Origin: Pyrrhoderma lamaoense | Taxonomy: Eukaryota > Basidiomycota > Agaricomycetes > Hymenochaetales > Hymenochaetaceae | Length of the DNA stretch: 64,000 nt | Direction: 5' to 3' | Assembly (NCBI GenBank): GCA_002794735.1 | Contig: NBAZ01000024.1 | Span: forward strand, 161,459 to 225,458 | In this document: one piece after another, positions 10,202 to 24,357 of the stretch | How positions within the stretch are numbered: position 1 is the first letter of the stretch | Layout: each line of letters opens with the position of its first letter | Translations under genes and position numbers: made by a program | Notes under the pieces: model-generated | Told to the model about the DNA's origin: nothing | The model's input: the letters and a program-made list of their open reading frames with translations, nothing else | Databases searched by the model: none

Positions 10202-13200
10202 TTAAAGAGTTCCATTATTAGAGGGGAAACAATCATTCCATTGCTCATCGCGATAAATTGAAGAGTCTAAACTTGTTGAAAAGCGTGTGTTTATAGTACG
10301 TGGCCCGTATACGAGAGATTGACGGAGATCTGGAGGAATCCATATCAATAAATTGCCATTGTTTCCAGTCAGCCATCCGTTATCTTCCAGATAGCACTTT
10401 CTCCCCTCTGAATCGAAGTTTATAGACCAAATATGGATTGTTCCATCTTTAGAACCTGAAGCTATTTTACTATGTTTACTATCAGACGTAGGAAAATCAG
10501 CTAAAGAGTTGACTTCCGATAAAACACGAGATTGAAAGAAGAGCTCGCCGGTTGATGCATCCCATACACAGATAGTTTTGTCCCAAGAACCTGAGATTAT
10601 TCGTTTTCCGTCAAGAGAAAAGCACACTGAGTTGATCCTGTCACTATGGCCTGTCATTGGGCCGAAAGCTGCTCGGCCAGTTTCACCATACCAAACTCGT
10701 ATTGTTTTGTCATCAGAGCCAGAGACAATATATGATCCATCGCGAGAGTAAGCGACAGATCTAACTGAGTGAGAGTGCCCTTCAAGAATGAGCAGTAGAC
10801 TGCCACCCGAGGAATTCCAAATACGGACAGTTTTATCGGTTGATCCGGAGACAACTTTCTTTCCATCGGGAGAATAACAGACTGAACATACCCAGCTTTG
10901 ATGCCCAATGAATGGCTCTTCTACCAGCGAGCCACTTTCAATGTCCCATATTCGGATTGAATTGTCTTCAGATCCCGAAGCAAGATGAGAGCCATCTGGC
11001 GAAAATGCGAGTGAGAGAACCCAGCCAGTGTGACCATTGCATATAATGAATCCATCGTCGATCATATTCCAAATTCGTATTGATTTGTCCATTGACCCTG
11101 AAGCGAAGTGAATTTCATTGGATGAAAAAGCGACTGACGTCACCCAATTAGAATGTCCTTTTAAAGGACCTTTGATCAATTCCCCACCCTCCGTATTCCA
11201 GATACATACAGATTTATCTTTGGAGCCAGAGATTAGAAACTTTCCCGTTTTAGGTGAAATCGCAATCGCTCTGATTGCTTCTGTTTGTCCCTTGAACCCA
11301 GAATCTGTTACTCCTTCCTCAACGTCCCAGACTCGTATCGTCCCATCACTTGACCCGGACGCAAAGTGCTTACTATCAGGCGCGAATACGACTGACAAGA
11401 CGCTATCTGTATGGCCTTCGAATCTTTTTGGAGGAGCACTGCTGTCTTCTGCATCCCACATCCTTACTATTTTATCAAGGGATCCCGACAAGATATGTTT
11501 ACCATCACTAGAGTACGCGACCGAGAATACCCAGCCCATACCGTCTTCAGTGAATGTACGTGATGCCTTTCCAGTCGACACTTTCCATACACAAATAGTG
11601 CCATCTCCCGATCCTGACACAATTTTGCGGCTGTCAGGAGAAAACGATAAGGAAGTGACTGTATCTGTGCTTCCTCTGAACAGGTAAGAGGCTATTTTTC
11701 TGCTTTGTACGTCCCAGACAGCAATAAAATCATCCGTTGATCCTGATGCAAGGTATCTCCCATTTGGTGAGAATATGACACTTTTCACCTCTTTCAAATG
11801 CATCCATAGCGGTTCTATAACTGGCTCGCCACTCTCAGCATCCCAGAGTCCAACAGTCTCATCATTAGAACCCGATGCTATATACTTCCCATTTCTGGTA
11901 AACGTGACAGAAGTGATTTCCTCTGAATGGCCTACAAGTGGGCCAAGAACACCTTCACCAGTGGCCGCATTCCATGTACGCACTGTCTGGTCCTCAGACC
12001 CCGACACAATATATTTCCCATCTGTAGAGTATGCAACGCTGGCGACAGACCTCGAATGTCCGCAAAGCGGTCCGAGAAATAGTCTACCGCTTACTACATC
12101 CCATACCTCAATGACACCTGCGTTTGATCCTGATGCAATTCTTTTACCATCAGGGTGGTATGAAATAGAAAGGACTGGATACCCAACATTTAATTGCTTG
12201 GTACATCCCATTCGGGCTTGTTACCAATATACTTGATGCGTGTCAGTGACTGAGCTCGCTTAGCGTAGTGTTCGGCGACGATGGAATCCTCCCTCATCAA
12301 TGGGAGGAATGACATATACAAATGGGGGCTACTTTGGGAGATGGGTTCGATAAATGTGAGGAGCTGATCGTAGGCATCTTGGAGAAAAGCCGACAGCTGT
12401 ACGTGTTTGTCCTACGTGGACGTTAGTCATGGTCGCGAATGAGCTAATAAACAATAACTGAACTTACCCCTATCCAGGTAATAGCATTCTTGAGTGATAA
12501 AAGGACGGATGCATCCAACGAGTTAGTAAGACTGAGAGTCTCGATCCAATATAGCAACCGTTCGAACGCAAAAGTTTCAATTTGTTCGAGTAGATCTTCT
12601 GAGTAAGGGGCCTCTACTAGATGAGAAGCCCAATGGCGGCAAGCATACAACAGCGACGCAGATATATTGTCTTTAATACGCTTCTCAAGCCCGAGTACGT
12701 CCTTATTCAGCCTGTACGATGTTTCCAGATCACAGATGTTAAATCTCAATATCTCCATCACTTTGAAGCATCGTTGAGAAATGTTTGCCTTCTCCCTTTC
12801 CTCATCAATAAACCATGCCCTTCCACATGCCTCTTCAGATATCAGATAGTCATAGAGCGAAGTATGAAATAAGCGAACAGGCTGATTAGGTTCAAACGCG
12901 ACTAATGAACGTAAACATTCAAGAATGCTTTGTGTCTCTCCATTGTCAAGTCCCAACAAAGTATCAATAGACGTTATCGACAACTGTTCTTTTCCAAATA
13001 AAATAAGCGAAAATACTTTTGGGAAGTCTATCTTCATTGCATCGTCCCAATCGAAAGAGGTTTCGAGTGCAGTCGTGTACAGATTATCGAGCGATAACGA
13101 TTTTGTATTTACTAAACGAATCAGTTCACCTGCCTTATTCTGTTTCTTGCTTTCGATGAGCCGTATAGCCGTTGCCGCCCATATGAATAGACCACCTGCG

Positions 13201-15287
13201 GCGTCACCCAAGGCCTTTACACTTTCATCCCATGGCCAGCTTGGGTCCACTATTAATCTTCCCTTTACCTTCAAGTCACAAAGCTTGGTTTGGATGTACT
13301 TTAGAACATCACCCTTGGCATTGTCCGACTCGTGGTCTAGATTTATGTGACGTATTTCCAATTGTTTGAGCTCTTCAGACGAGGCAATATCTTCTTCCGG
13401 TCTACTAGTGACAAGAAAGCGATAACAGAGAGGTAGCGTTTGTAGTTTCTCCTTTATCAGCCTGATATACGGCTCCCGCGCCTCTCTGCTTCCGCACTCG
13501 TCAAGGGCATCGAGGACGATGAGAATGTTGTCCTCTTTCTTCCCTTCCTCTGTTATCGCATGAAGCGGGTCGAATAGCAAGATCTCGAAGGCTCTTTCTG
13601 GTGTTGCACAGGTTATCTCATTCGCATCAAGCTGAATGTCTATGGCATTGGCAGTTTTGTGGCATCGGCTAGCTAGGTCGTATGCAATAGTCCGGAAGAT
13701 AAATGCAGGGTCGCTTTTATCCCTCAGGAAATACTGATGTGAACCAAGCTGGCCCTTCCTCTGGTAATTTTCTGCAATTGTCGTAGCAATCGTACTCTTG
13801 CCTGTTCCAGCACGTCCAAGAATCATAAGAACATTAGGTGCATTCGTATCTTGTATCCAATCTTCTATCTCTTCTAAGACCTCGACACGTGTCCCTTCTA
13901 GACATGTTTGGCGATTGTGTCCAATCTCATGCTTTGGCCGGAGCTTCTTTTCCAACTCTGCAGTAAATAACTAATTAAACATCTGAATACAAGGTCCCCA
14001 AGTTCTGAGCTTACCCGTTCTTTTTGCTCGTATTTGTGCCTCAATGATGCCCTGCCTCTCGAATGTCGATATCAGATCTGTCTTCAATCTTGCTAGTGTA
14101 GTCTCTAAGTCATTTATTACAGCGTTTTTGTTATGCAGTACTGAACGGACTAAAAACATCAACCAATCAACTCGCGAGCTAGGTCATACTTAAATATGAC
14201 TCACCTAATAAGCTCTTTCGTGCGTATTCCTGTAGGAGAATGCCACATTGTATGATGAGCTCAAGCAGATTGGTGATGATCAAACGTAAGGAATCAGATG
14301 GGTTATTGAAAATGGATGTGTCCTTGATGACCAAGAATAAGCCCATCAGATTCTGTACGAGATCCCCAACCCGTTTATCAGTGTTGATTTGAGTAGCAAT
14401 AACCTATGGAGATTAAGTATACGTTCTTTAATGACGTTGTATATTGAGACCCACGTTCAAGAATGCGGCTGTTATACACCATGTTAGCTTCAGATAGGGG
14501 CTTGCCTATGGTCCATCAAGTTATTCTAAATTGTGGTTATTAATAAGTCCGAAGATGCTCACCTCTGCTATACTGTTTCCAAGCTCTATGAAAGCAGTGA
14601 TAGTATAACCCACTTCCACCAACGATTGGAATATCTTGCTTTCAGCTACGCGCTTTGCTGTATCGAATATTGTATTGACCTTCTCCGCAAAGTTGCTATC
14701 ACTGGAAGGGTGAATGTCCAAGAGGGCGTGCGCAAGATTTACGAGAGTTAACTCAGCGTTCTTCATTTTATCCGATGGTTGAAGACACAAGAAAACTGTT
14801 TGCGACCCTGACTTTGATTGTAGAGAAATGCGAACATCTACAAGTATTTCATATTCATTAGCGTTTGCACAAGGGAGAATATTGTTTCATACCTTCTCCG
14901 CTCTCACTAAGTATCTCTTCCAGGGAGCATTCTCTACTTCCCATGCTAGAGTCTAACAAAGCCTCCTTTATTAACTTAATAGTGAGTCTAGTCCCGTTGC
15001 CGGAGCATGTACTTGTTCGAAGAGGATCATTATAAGCTTCAAGGCTGAATCAAACAAATAGGGGTGAAGCGTACATAGGAAAAGTCTCGTTATACTGAGG
15101 TGGTAGTTCATTGATAGATCTTGTTCTACAGCTCTCATCTCCGAATGAGACTTTCACGTATAGATATGGTGCTTTTGATTTCCCGGGAACAGTTATATCA
15201 GATCTTGATACTAGAGGAGATAAACGGTAAACCATGGGCTTTTCGAGTATTGTAAAACTAACCTCGAAGGGTATAATATGATGTCAT
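10202..15287 (-). CDS. NLR copy 2: C2-like / helical / NACHT / WD40, one 1-nt frameshift
   Basis: Same nine-exon plan: complement 15263-15287, 15075-15210, 14893-15011, 14563-14837, 14455-14505, 14205-14403, 14015-14149, 12468-13957, 10202-12411. The total of 4,640 nt is one base short of a multiple of three. The missing base is at the run 12214-12216: copies 1, 3 and 4 show that 'cattcggggctt' lost one G here. This breaks the frame between the NACHT linker and the first WD40 repeat. Walker A is GRAGTGKST and Walker B is LIVLDALDE. The WD40 half reads open from an ATG at 12211 (MGCTKQ). Either this is a real lesion, giving separate NACHT and WD40 products, or it is an assembly error in a homopolymer. 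The upstream element is degenerate (15398). Confidence 0.75.
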
Positions 15288-17012
15288 GGTTAGAACTTTA
15301 GCTTGCTTAAAGCTGAAGGATATAACTAATGCGCACGAAAGGTAGAAAGCTGAGCTCGATAGAGAGAAAGAGAGTTGGGGCCAGCAATATATACTTTACC
15401 TTAAAGCTGTTTCAGTGAAATCACTGGTTGATGGTAGATATAGAAACAGCTCGGGAGCTGTAAGTTATTTGGATCACAATGCTGTCAAGCCATTAAGGAT
15501 GATCCCGTCTTGGAAGTGCTCAGATGGTGGTCCTGGAGAAAACTGTGCTTATATCCATGCATCACAGAACGACATTTTATGATAATCACAATGAAGTGTC
15601 TATTGCTATGATGGAACTTGAAGTATCTTTCAGATATCTACTGTATTCACTGTCAAGTAGCCAGGATCAAACTTCCACCCAATCAAGCTCCTAGACCAAC
15701 AAAACTTAAAGAGTATATGCTTTCCTTGGTATTAAATGTAATCAGTATACTAGCAGTGCGGGATCAGGACACAGCTTGATCATTTCTCACTCCACTTGAT
15801 CCTAGATCTCTTCCCACGCCACTGACAAGAGCACTATAACACAGGAACTCAGAGCACAGGTCTGCTCGTGTAGAGTAATTTGTACCCACTTACATATTAA
15901 TATTGTAGTAACCCTGTTACTAAGACTATACTTATTGCTTGAGCAAGACTTGTTTTCACTATCTCTTATACAGTCCCAGATGGAGTGTATCCTAATTCCA
16001 GTGTTACGGATCTATTTTACTGTGTTCAATTACCCACATTGTTCTATCAACTAGAGGCTGACCACTTTATAGACTTGCTGCAGTTATGAGTACAGCCAGG
16101 TATGAATAGTACATATACCCTTGTATTTTCAAGAGCTGTCGAGAGCGTACCGAGCCCAACAGAAGTGCCAAGCTCTACCTGCTATTGAACCCTAGCTCCA
16201 GATAATTTAGTTTCAGAGTGATAGTCAATTGAGAGAGAAAAGAAGATTCTTCATGGGATCCGCTAAGGTCTCCGAGTTCAGTCACGTTGCCATAAAAAAT
16301 CCAAATCCATATCCTAGTTTTGAATCTTTAAGTCTATCCCGCTTTCTTGTTGCGTTTCTCATTCTTACTCCGATTGTGCTCTAACATATCCAATTTTGTT
16401 CTTTTTGCTTTGAACCACCATTATTTCAATGATTGTGAGAGTATAAGGAGAGCTCGGACTCAGACAGACAGTGCTTTATTCGCATAAATCCATAAGATTG
16501 AAAATACTCACTAAGCAAGTGGTAATGGGGAGGAGTTACACTGTGTATACATGTTAGTGAATTGTACTTTAAGAATGTAATATTCTGAAGTGCAAAAAAA
16601 ACATACAAAAGGTATAATACTGATATCTAGAAGACAATGATCCGAATCAGAAAGGAAGAGATTTAAGATAGTATTTTGTATTTTGCAATCAACTACACGT
16701 ATAACTAAACAACAAGTCTACCTGTATAAACTCTAAGCTCCAGGGACACCCGGGATTGGGAACACTTGAGAACTCGTATGTGCTTTCGAAGATAATCCAA
16801 ATTGAGAAAAGAGCTTTAAAGACGTGAAGAAAGTAGGGTTGACTTCCTGGGTCTCAATGAAATAATGATGGTATAAGTCAGTGTCTATGTGTATGATAGT
16901 AAGCGAGAAAATAATTGTAGATAGCCAAAATAGTTAGCAAAATTACGATACTGCGAGCAATGCGATGGAAAGGATAAGTACGGTTATTATCATAAGTAAT
17001 AAATTTGTAACA
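15288..17012. other. Intergenic between copies 2 and 3
   Basis: Holds the upstream region of copy 2 (degenerate element near 15398-15445) and the 3' flank of copy 3. The segment 15,880-16,120 ('ccctgttactaag', 'gcaagacttgttttcac') is paralogous to 23,690-23,880 and 43,450-43,640. No gene supported; the short frames are AT-rich and unconserved. Confidence 0.5.
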
Positions 17013-17101
17013 TTAGGCGGGAGCAGTATTTGAGAGAAAACAAGCAGCCCATTGATCACCTCTATAAACTGAAGTGTCCAAGCTAGTTGAGAAGCGTGTA
17101 T

Positions 17102-20100
17102 TCAGAGTGCGAGGACCATATACGAGCGATTGACGGAGATCTGGGGAATCCACATAAGTAAATTACCGTTGTTTCCAGTCAACCAACCATCGTCTTCCAA
17201 ACACCATTTATTTTCTTCTGATTCAACATTTATAGACCAGACATGAATTTCCCCACCCCAGGATCCAGAGGCAAATTTGATATATTTACTGTCAGACGAA
17301 GGGAAGGATGCGACAGAGTTGACATGTGATGAAACACGAGACCGAAAGAAGAGGCCGCCAGTCGACGCGTTCCAAATACAGACAGCTTTGTCTTCTGATC
17401 CGGAGATTACCCACTTTCCGTCAAAGGAAAAGCACACTGAGTTAGTTCTGACCGCATGGCCTGTTGATATAACACACACTGCTTGTTCAGTTCCAGTGTT
17501 CCAGACTCGTATCGTTTCGTCATCAGATCCAGAGGCGATGTATAGTCCATCGGGAGAGTAAGCGACGGAGTTGACCCAATTAGAATGACCTTCAAGAGTG
17601 GAAAGTAGACTGGCATTGGAAGCGTTCCAGATACAGACTGTATTATCGACTGATCCAGAGACGATCTTCTTTCCGTCAGGAGAATAATGAACACAGTTGA
17701 CACTGCCTGTGTGTCCAATGTGTGATTCTGCTGCCAGTGATCCACTCTCAATGTTCCATACTCGGATTGAATTGTCGTCAGAGCCTGAAGCAAGATGCTT
17801 TCCATCAGGAGAAAATGCGGCTGAGAGAACACACTCAGCGTGACCGTTACAGGTGACGTAGTCGTTGTCGATCATATTCCATATTCGTATCAATCCGAAT
17901 GATACCGAAGCGAAGTGATTCTCGTCAGGTGAAAATGCAACTGACTCCACCCAATTAGCAAATCCTTTGAAAGGACCTTTGATCAATTCTCCGTTCTCTG
18001 TATTCCAGACACACACCGTATCATCATCAGAGCCAGAAACGAGAAACACACCCGTTTCTGGTGAAATTGCAATCCTTCTGATTGCTTCTGCTTGTCCCCT
18101 GGACTCTGATTCTGATTCTGTCACTCCTCTTTCAACATCCCAGACTCGGAGCGTCCTATCCCTTGACCCAGAGGCAAAGTGCTTACAGTCAGGTGCGAAC
18201 GCGACAGAATGAACCCAATCTGTATGGCCTTCAAATCTGGTTGGGGGAGCATTGCAGTCTTCCGCATTCCACATCCTTACTATGCGATCATTAGATCCCG
18301 ACAAAATATGTTTGCCGTCACTAGAGTACGCAACCGAGTATACCCAGCCCATGCCACCTCTAGAGAATGTACGCAATACATCGCCAGTCGACGCTTCCCA
18401 TATACGTATAGTCCCATCCCATGACCCCGATGCAATTTTGTTGCTGTCTGGAGAAAACGACAAGGAGCTGACCGTTCTTGAGTGGACTTTGAATAGTTTA
18501 GAAACTATCTCTTTGCATTTTACGCTCCAGACGATGGTGGTCTCATCGTGTGATCCTGACGCAATATAGTGTCCATTGGGCGAGAATACGACACTTTTCA
18601 CCTCACTTGAATGCCCTCTCAACGGATCTCCGACTGGTGCACCACTCTCGGCATCCCACAGCCTAACAGTCTTATCATCAGAACCCGATGCTATACGCTT
18701 CCCGTCTCTAGAAAATGCAACAGAAGCAATCCCTTCTGAATGGCCAGTAAGTGGACCATAGGCACTCTCACCAGTGACCGCATTCCATACCCGCAACGTC
18801 TTATCCTCAGATCCCGATACAATATACTTCCCATCCGCAGAATATGCAACACTCATGACTCTAAACGAATGCCCTTGAAGTGGACCTAGGAGTCGTCTAC
18901 CACTCACTATATCCCATACCTCAATGTCACCCGCTTGTGATCCAGATGCAATTTGTTCACCATCAGGGGAATATGAGATAGCAATGATACTACTGGCAAC
19001 ATTTATCTGCATGGTACATGCCATTTTGGGCTTCTTGCCAACATACTCGACCCGTGTCAGTGATTGCGCTCGCTTGGCGTAGTGCTCAGCGACGATGGAG
19101 TCCTCTCTCATCAAGGGGAGGAAAGACATGTACAAATGAGGACTACTTTGGGAGATAGGCTCGATGAATCTGAGGAGCTGATCATGAGCATCGCGGAGAA
19201 ATGCAGGTAGTTGTACGTGCTTGTTCTATATGGATATTAGTTTGAGTCATGATTCAATCTAGAATCACTCACCCCTATCCAGGCGATGGCATCCTCGAAC
19301 GATTGCAAAAGGGAATCGTATAATGAGCCTGTGAGGCTGAGGACCTCAATCCAATACAGTAACCGGTTGAACGCAAAGGACTCAAGCTGTTTGCATAGAT
19401 TCTCCGAATAAGGAATTTCCCGTAGATGGGAAGCCCAATGGCGACAGGCATATAGTAACGAGGCAGAGATGTTGTTTTTTACTTGCTGCTCCAGCCCAGG
19501 TACGTCCTTGTTGAGCCGGTAGGACGTCTCTAGATTACACATATTAAAATGAAGCTCTTCCATCACCTCGAAACATCGCTTCGTAATATAGAACTTCCCT
19601 TTACTCTCTTCAATAAACCAAGGCTTTTCCTGCGCTCCGTCCGAAGTAAGGTAATCGTATAGCGAGGTATGATACAAACGCACAGGCTGGCCAAAATCAA
19701 ATGCTACTATCGAGCGTAATGAGTCGAGAATGCTCTGCGTAACTCCATAATCACATCCTAGCATCTCATCGAAAGTCATGATCGGTAGCTGCTCTTTGCC
19801 GAACAAGATCAGTGAAAAGACCTTCAGGAATGCGGTTTTCATCTCTTCATCCCAGTCAAGAGAGACTTCAAGGACAGTTGCGTACAAACTGTCGAGTGAT
19901 AGAGATTTTATATGTATCAACCGCTTTAGCTCAGCTGCCTTATTTCCCTTCCTACTTTCAATGAGTCGCACAGCCGTTGCAGCCCATATAAAAAGACCAC
20001 CTGCAGCATCACCTAATATTTTCATATTATCTTCCCATGGCCACTCAGGCTCTACCCTAATCCTGCCATCGTCCCTCAACTTCCCCAGCTCATAATTTAT

Positions 20101-22864
20101 GTACTTCAGAACGTCGTCCTTTGCTTCTTGTGACTCGTGATTTATCCATTTACTGCGTAAACCCGGTTTATCTAGCGCTTCAGGCGTAGCAATGTCTTCT
20201 TCCGGCCTGGTAGTAATGAGGAAACGGTAGTTGGTAGGTAATGTCTGTAGCTTCTCCTTGATCAGTCTGATGTAAGGCCTTCGGGCTGCCCTGTCTCCGC
20301 ATTCATCTAACGCATCAAGAACAACAAGGACGTTCTCTCGTACACCGTCCTTCACTATGGTATGGAGTGGTTCAAACAGTAGGATCTCGAAGGCTCTATC
20401 TGGTGTAACAGAATCAAGATCATTATTTTCAAGCTGTGTTCTGATAGCTTCAGCGAATGACTTGTTCCGTTTTGCTAATCCATATGCGATGGTACGAAAG
20501 ATGAAAGAGGGATCACACTTCCCCTCAAAAAGTACTGATGCGAACCAAGCTGTTTTTTTTCTTTGATACGTTTCTGCGATTGTCGAGGCAATTGTACTTT
20601 TTCCTGCACCGGCGTGGCCGAGAATGAAGAATACATTTGGTGCACTTGTATCTCGCACCCATATCTCTATCTCTTCCAACAGTTCTGCCCGTGTCCCTTT
20701 CAGACACCTTCGACGCTCACGTCCACTCTCATTCTTTGGCTGAAGTTCTCTTTTCAACTCTATAACAAATAACTATCAGTTTATACCCATAATAGTAGGT
20801 ACCAGGGTCAAGTCCCACTTTCTAATAGTTCTTCACCGATTTTTCCCCGTGCCTCAGTTCGAGTTTCAATGATCCCCTGCCGAATGAAGACTGCCTTGAC
20901 TTCCTTCTTAAGGTTTTTCAGTCTAGCCTCGAGGTCCTCTATCGCAGTCTTTTTGTTCTGCATCACGGCACGAACTGACACACACAACACACCAACCTTG
21001 TAAGTAATTAAAAGATACACATACTCTTTTAACTCACCTATAAAACTTTTCCTTGCATAGTCCTGTATATGATCATTGCACCTTGTGATATACTCGAGGA
21101 TATCAGTGATGGCTAAGCGCAAGGAATCGGATGGATCGTCGAAAATAGAAATATCTTTGGTGATCAAAAACAAGTTCACTAGGTTCTTTACAAGGTCCTT
21201 GACTCGTTTATCAGTTCGGGGTTGGGCAGCAATGATCTACAAGAGCTAAATTTATCGATTGAGTATGTGTTTTAAACAGACTTACTTTCAAGAATGCTGT
21301 CGTTATGCACCATGCTAATCTAAGGTGTGGGCTTGCCTGTGTGTATTCAAGCCAACGTTAAGTATTGTTCAATACGCAATAAGAAAGTACTCACGTCTAC
21401 TATGCTGTCACCGAACTCAACAAAAGCAGTGATTCTGTAACCAATACTCTCTAGAGATCGACATGTACCACTTTTTGATATGATCTTAGCTGTCTCGAAA
21501 ATCGTGTTGACATTTTCCACGAAGTTATACCCATGTGAGGGATGGACGCCAAGTAATAAACGAGCAAGATTGATGAGAGTTATCTCGGCATTCTTCATTT
21601 CATCGGATGGTTGTAGAGTCAAGAAGATTGAAATTTGTGGTCCGGACTTTGGTTGGACCAGTGTAGGACCAACTAAGTGTTTGGCTGGTCGTAGTGCATT
21701 TATAATGCACTTTCTAACTCGCCCGAGAAGTCCATTGCTACTACTCGGCCGCGCGCCTCATTCATTTCTCTTACTATTAAGCTTCCCTTTCTACTCTTAC
21801 TCGAGGGTAGGGTTCGTTTATACGACCCCCTCGTTTCTGATAGCTTAAACCCTTCGTCCAGTCGCATATAGTCACCTGGACGCCATGCCTTCCTTATTAT
21901 CTAACCTTTATCTCGCGTTTGGCTATATAAGCCTCCAGACTTGAGGCCGTAGTTAATCAGTTAGTTCCCAGTTAATCCCCTGTCTATTCACCCCCCCCCC
22001 CCCCGAGTATCTCTCTACTAGTCTCCTGTACTCTTTATCTACTACTCAGTTGCTTTATTAGGCTGCCCGGGCGCGCTTGTAACGCTCTGACCGTACTGCA
22101 AAGTCGCCCGGGCGGACTGAAATACATACACTTTTACCTCAAACTACAGCCTCGGTCGGGGCTCTGTTCTATACGTTTCTACTACTTTTACTGGTCTGTG
22201 AAGTCTCAGCTCGCTTCAAGGTCTCTATCAGTCTCTACAGTCCGACCGAGATCTCGGCCGGACGGCCGAGGTCGAGTATCTCGCTATTTAGCCCCCAAAT
22301 CTTAGCCTGAGCATCGTGTCTGGTGTAGGCAGACTCAAAACCCCACGTCCTCGCCACTAAATACGACACCAAGGTCAAAATCTGACCAAAAGTTTAGTTT
22401 TCACCAGAACGCAAACATCTTTTATATTTTAAGTGCCTTTTATAGAAGCAATAGTGTTAAAGTTTACCTTCTCCATTTTCACTAAGCAACTCATCTAAAG
22501 AGCACTCCCTATTTCCGATACTACTATCTTTGAAGCCCTCCTTCATCAGTTTGATGTTAAATCTAGTAGACTTGCTTGAGCAGGTGCTTATTTAAAGAGC
22601 TATTATCAATTTCTATAAATAAATCAGACGGATATTGTGGGTGGCGTACATAGGGAATATCTCATTCCACTGAGGTGGTAGTTCATTGACAGATCTTGTT
22701 CTACAACTCTCATCCCCGAATGAGATTTTTACGTATAGGTCTGGTGCTTTTGATTTCCCGGGAACAGATACGTCCGATCGTGATACTAGTTGAGGGGAAA
22801 TCAGCCAAAGAAAAATTATCTTGAGCACTCGTGACTTACCTCGAAGTATGTAATACGATTTCAT
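17102..22864 (-). pseudogene. NLR copy 3, interrupted by a solo LTR and frameshifted at the C terminus
   Basis: Exons (complement): 22840-22864, 22650-22785, 22468-22586, 22408-22418 plus 21395-21661 (split by the LTR), 21286-21336, 21038-21236, 20819-20974, 19273-20759, 17102-19225. Removing the LTR and one CCAG repeat restores a 278-nt exon exactly as in copy 1. NACHT has Walker A GHAGAGKST and Walker B LVVLDALDE. About 16 residues after Walker A are read in a shifted frame: one C is missing at 20521-20524 and one T is extra at 20553-20560, so the frame recovers. At 17143-17146 a G is missing, so WIPPDLR becomes WIPQISV and stops at 17102. The ancestral stop is at 17013-17015. Parts downstream of the LTR could still be expressed. 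Confidence 0.75.
21662..22403 (+). repeat. Solo LTR inside an exon of NLR copy 3
   Basis: Starts TGTAGGACCA and ends AGTTTTCA, flanked by the 4-bp target duplication CCAG (21658-21661 and 22404-22407). It is the reverse complement of the LTRs at 31542 and 34788. A TATA-like box (TATATAA, 21924-21930) and a C-run near 21,991 are internal. With no internal region left, it arose by LTR-LTR recombination. Confidence 0.9.
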
Positions 22865-24357
22865 GGTACTCTGGCCTGCTTGAATGCTTAGGTATAACTT
22901 CAGAGTGCGAAGGGTAGAGGGCTGAGCTTAGTTGGAAAAAGAAGTCAGGGGCCAGCAATATCAGCTCTGCCTCAAGGCTGTCCAATGGAAATCACCGGTT
23001 AATGGTAAATTTAGAAACGGCACGGGGTCTAGGAGTGATTGTGATCAAGTTACAGACCAGCGTATTTAGCTTGAGCCTGTCTTGGAATATCTTTGATGGT
23101 AGTTTTGAAAACAGTGTTACATATATTTCCGCAATAGCCTATTTATAATATCTAAAAACAAGGAAACATCACCAACTATGATATTGTTTGATTTGTCTTT
23201 CAAGTATCCTACCACAATTCTCATCCAGTAATTAGAGTAGTTCTTACAGTTGGGTAAAACTCACTAACAGGTATCCCGAGTGATGATATCTGGTATGTCC
23301 ACATACATGATAATAACAAGTATTATAGCTCTTTCTTTTTACTATATAAGATGTTCTTAAACGTGTTTCTGAAGCATGAGAGATAGAGAGGAATGTCTAA
23401 CATTAATTGAAGATTAACCTTTGTACAATAAGCTGCTATTGTATCTTTAGTGTGTGAGTGAGGTTGATAATAAAGGTATAAAGCATGGAAAGATATTGAT
23501 TGAGACACTAAAAAGACGGAAAGAGTGACAGAATCACTATTGGAGTATTGTGATGATTGATGAAAGTAGCTAGTTGACCCGCGATCTGATTTGTTGCCCT
23601 TCAGGTTTTAATAAATGCGTATGCCCTAGCATGCGATTTCGAAGTTAGTCAGTACATTCACATTGTGCATCTTCCAATTTTGTCTATGGAGTTTACCCTG
23701 CCTACATATTATCATTGTGGTGACCCTGATCCTCAAACCATACCTGTTGTTCGAGCAAGACCTGTTTTCACTATCTTTCATACATACAGGATGGAACGCG
23801 ACCTTATATCGAAGTTACAGGTCTATTTCGCCTACATTGCTCTCTATCCAGTAAAGGCTGTTCACTTTAGAGATCTGCTGCAGTTATTAGTATGTATAGC
23901 TAATAGTAAACTGTACTTAAGGAAGTGATATTCCGAAGTAGAAAAATGCAATAATAAGCGTAATATTTATATTTAGAAGACGATAATACGAGTCAGAAAG
24001 GAAGAGACATAGGATAGTATTTTGGAGTTGACTACGCGTATAACTTAACAAAAAATCTATCTGTATCTTCTTACCAAAACTCTAAAAAGCAACCTGGACT
24101 TGGAATACCTGAGATTTCGTATGTTCTTTCTCAGGAAAACTAAATAAAGAGAAACTTGCTTTAGAGATAAAGAAAATGAGGATGACTTCCTTAGACTCGA
24201 TAAGATAGTGGTGGATATAAGTTACAGTCTATGTGAATGATAGTAAGTGAGCAAAATAAGCGTTCATAGACAAATAATTTAGCAAAATTGCGGTAGTGCG
24301 AGCAATGCGATAGAATAGATAAGCATGGTTATTATTATAAATAATGAAATTGTAACA
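22865..24357. other. Intergenic between copies 3 and 4
   Basis: Upstream element of copy 3 at 22969-23016, then AT-rich sequence, then the 3' flank of copy 4 (23,640-24,357), paralogous to the flanks of copies 3, 5 and 6. This flank contains the empty counterpart of the MITE site found at 43281. No gene supported. Confidence 0.5.
22969..23016 (-). promoter_or_regulatory. Conserved upstream element, copy 3
   Basis: GCCTCAAGGC at 22969 followed by 'gaaatcaccggttaatgg', 105 bp before the ATG at 22864. Almost identical to the element of copy 5 at 40675. Confidence 0.5.

Noticed and set aside
21990..22005. Possible regulatory G/C run (C12-15) in the LTRs
   Set aside because: A simple homopolymer shared by LTR copies; structure formation is possible but nothing else supports a function.
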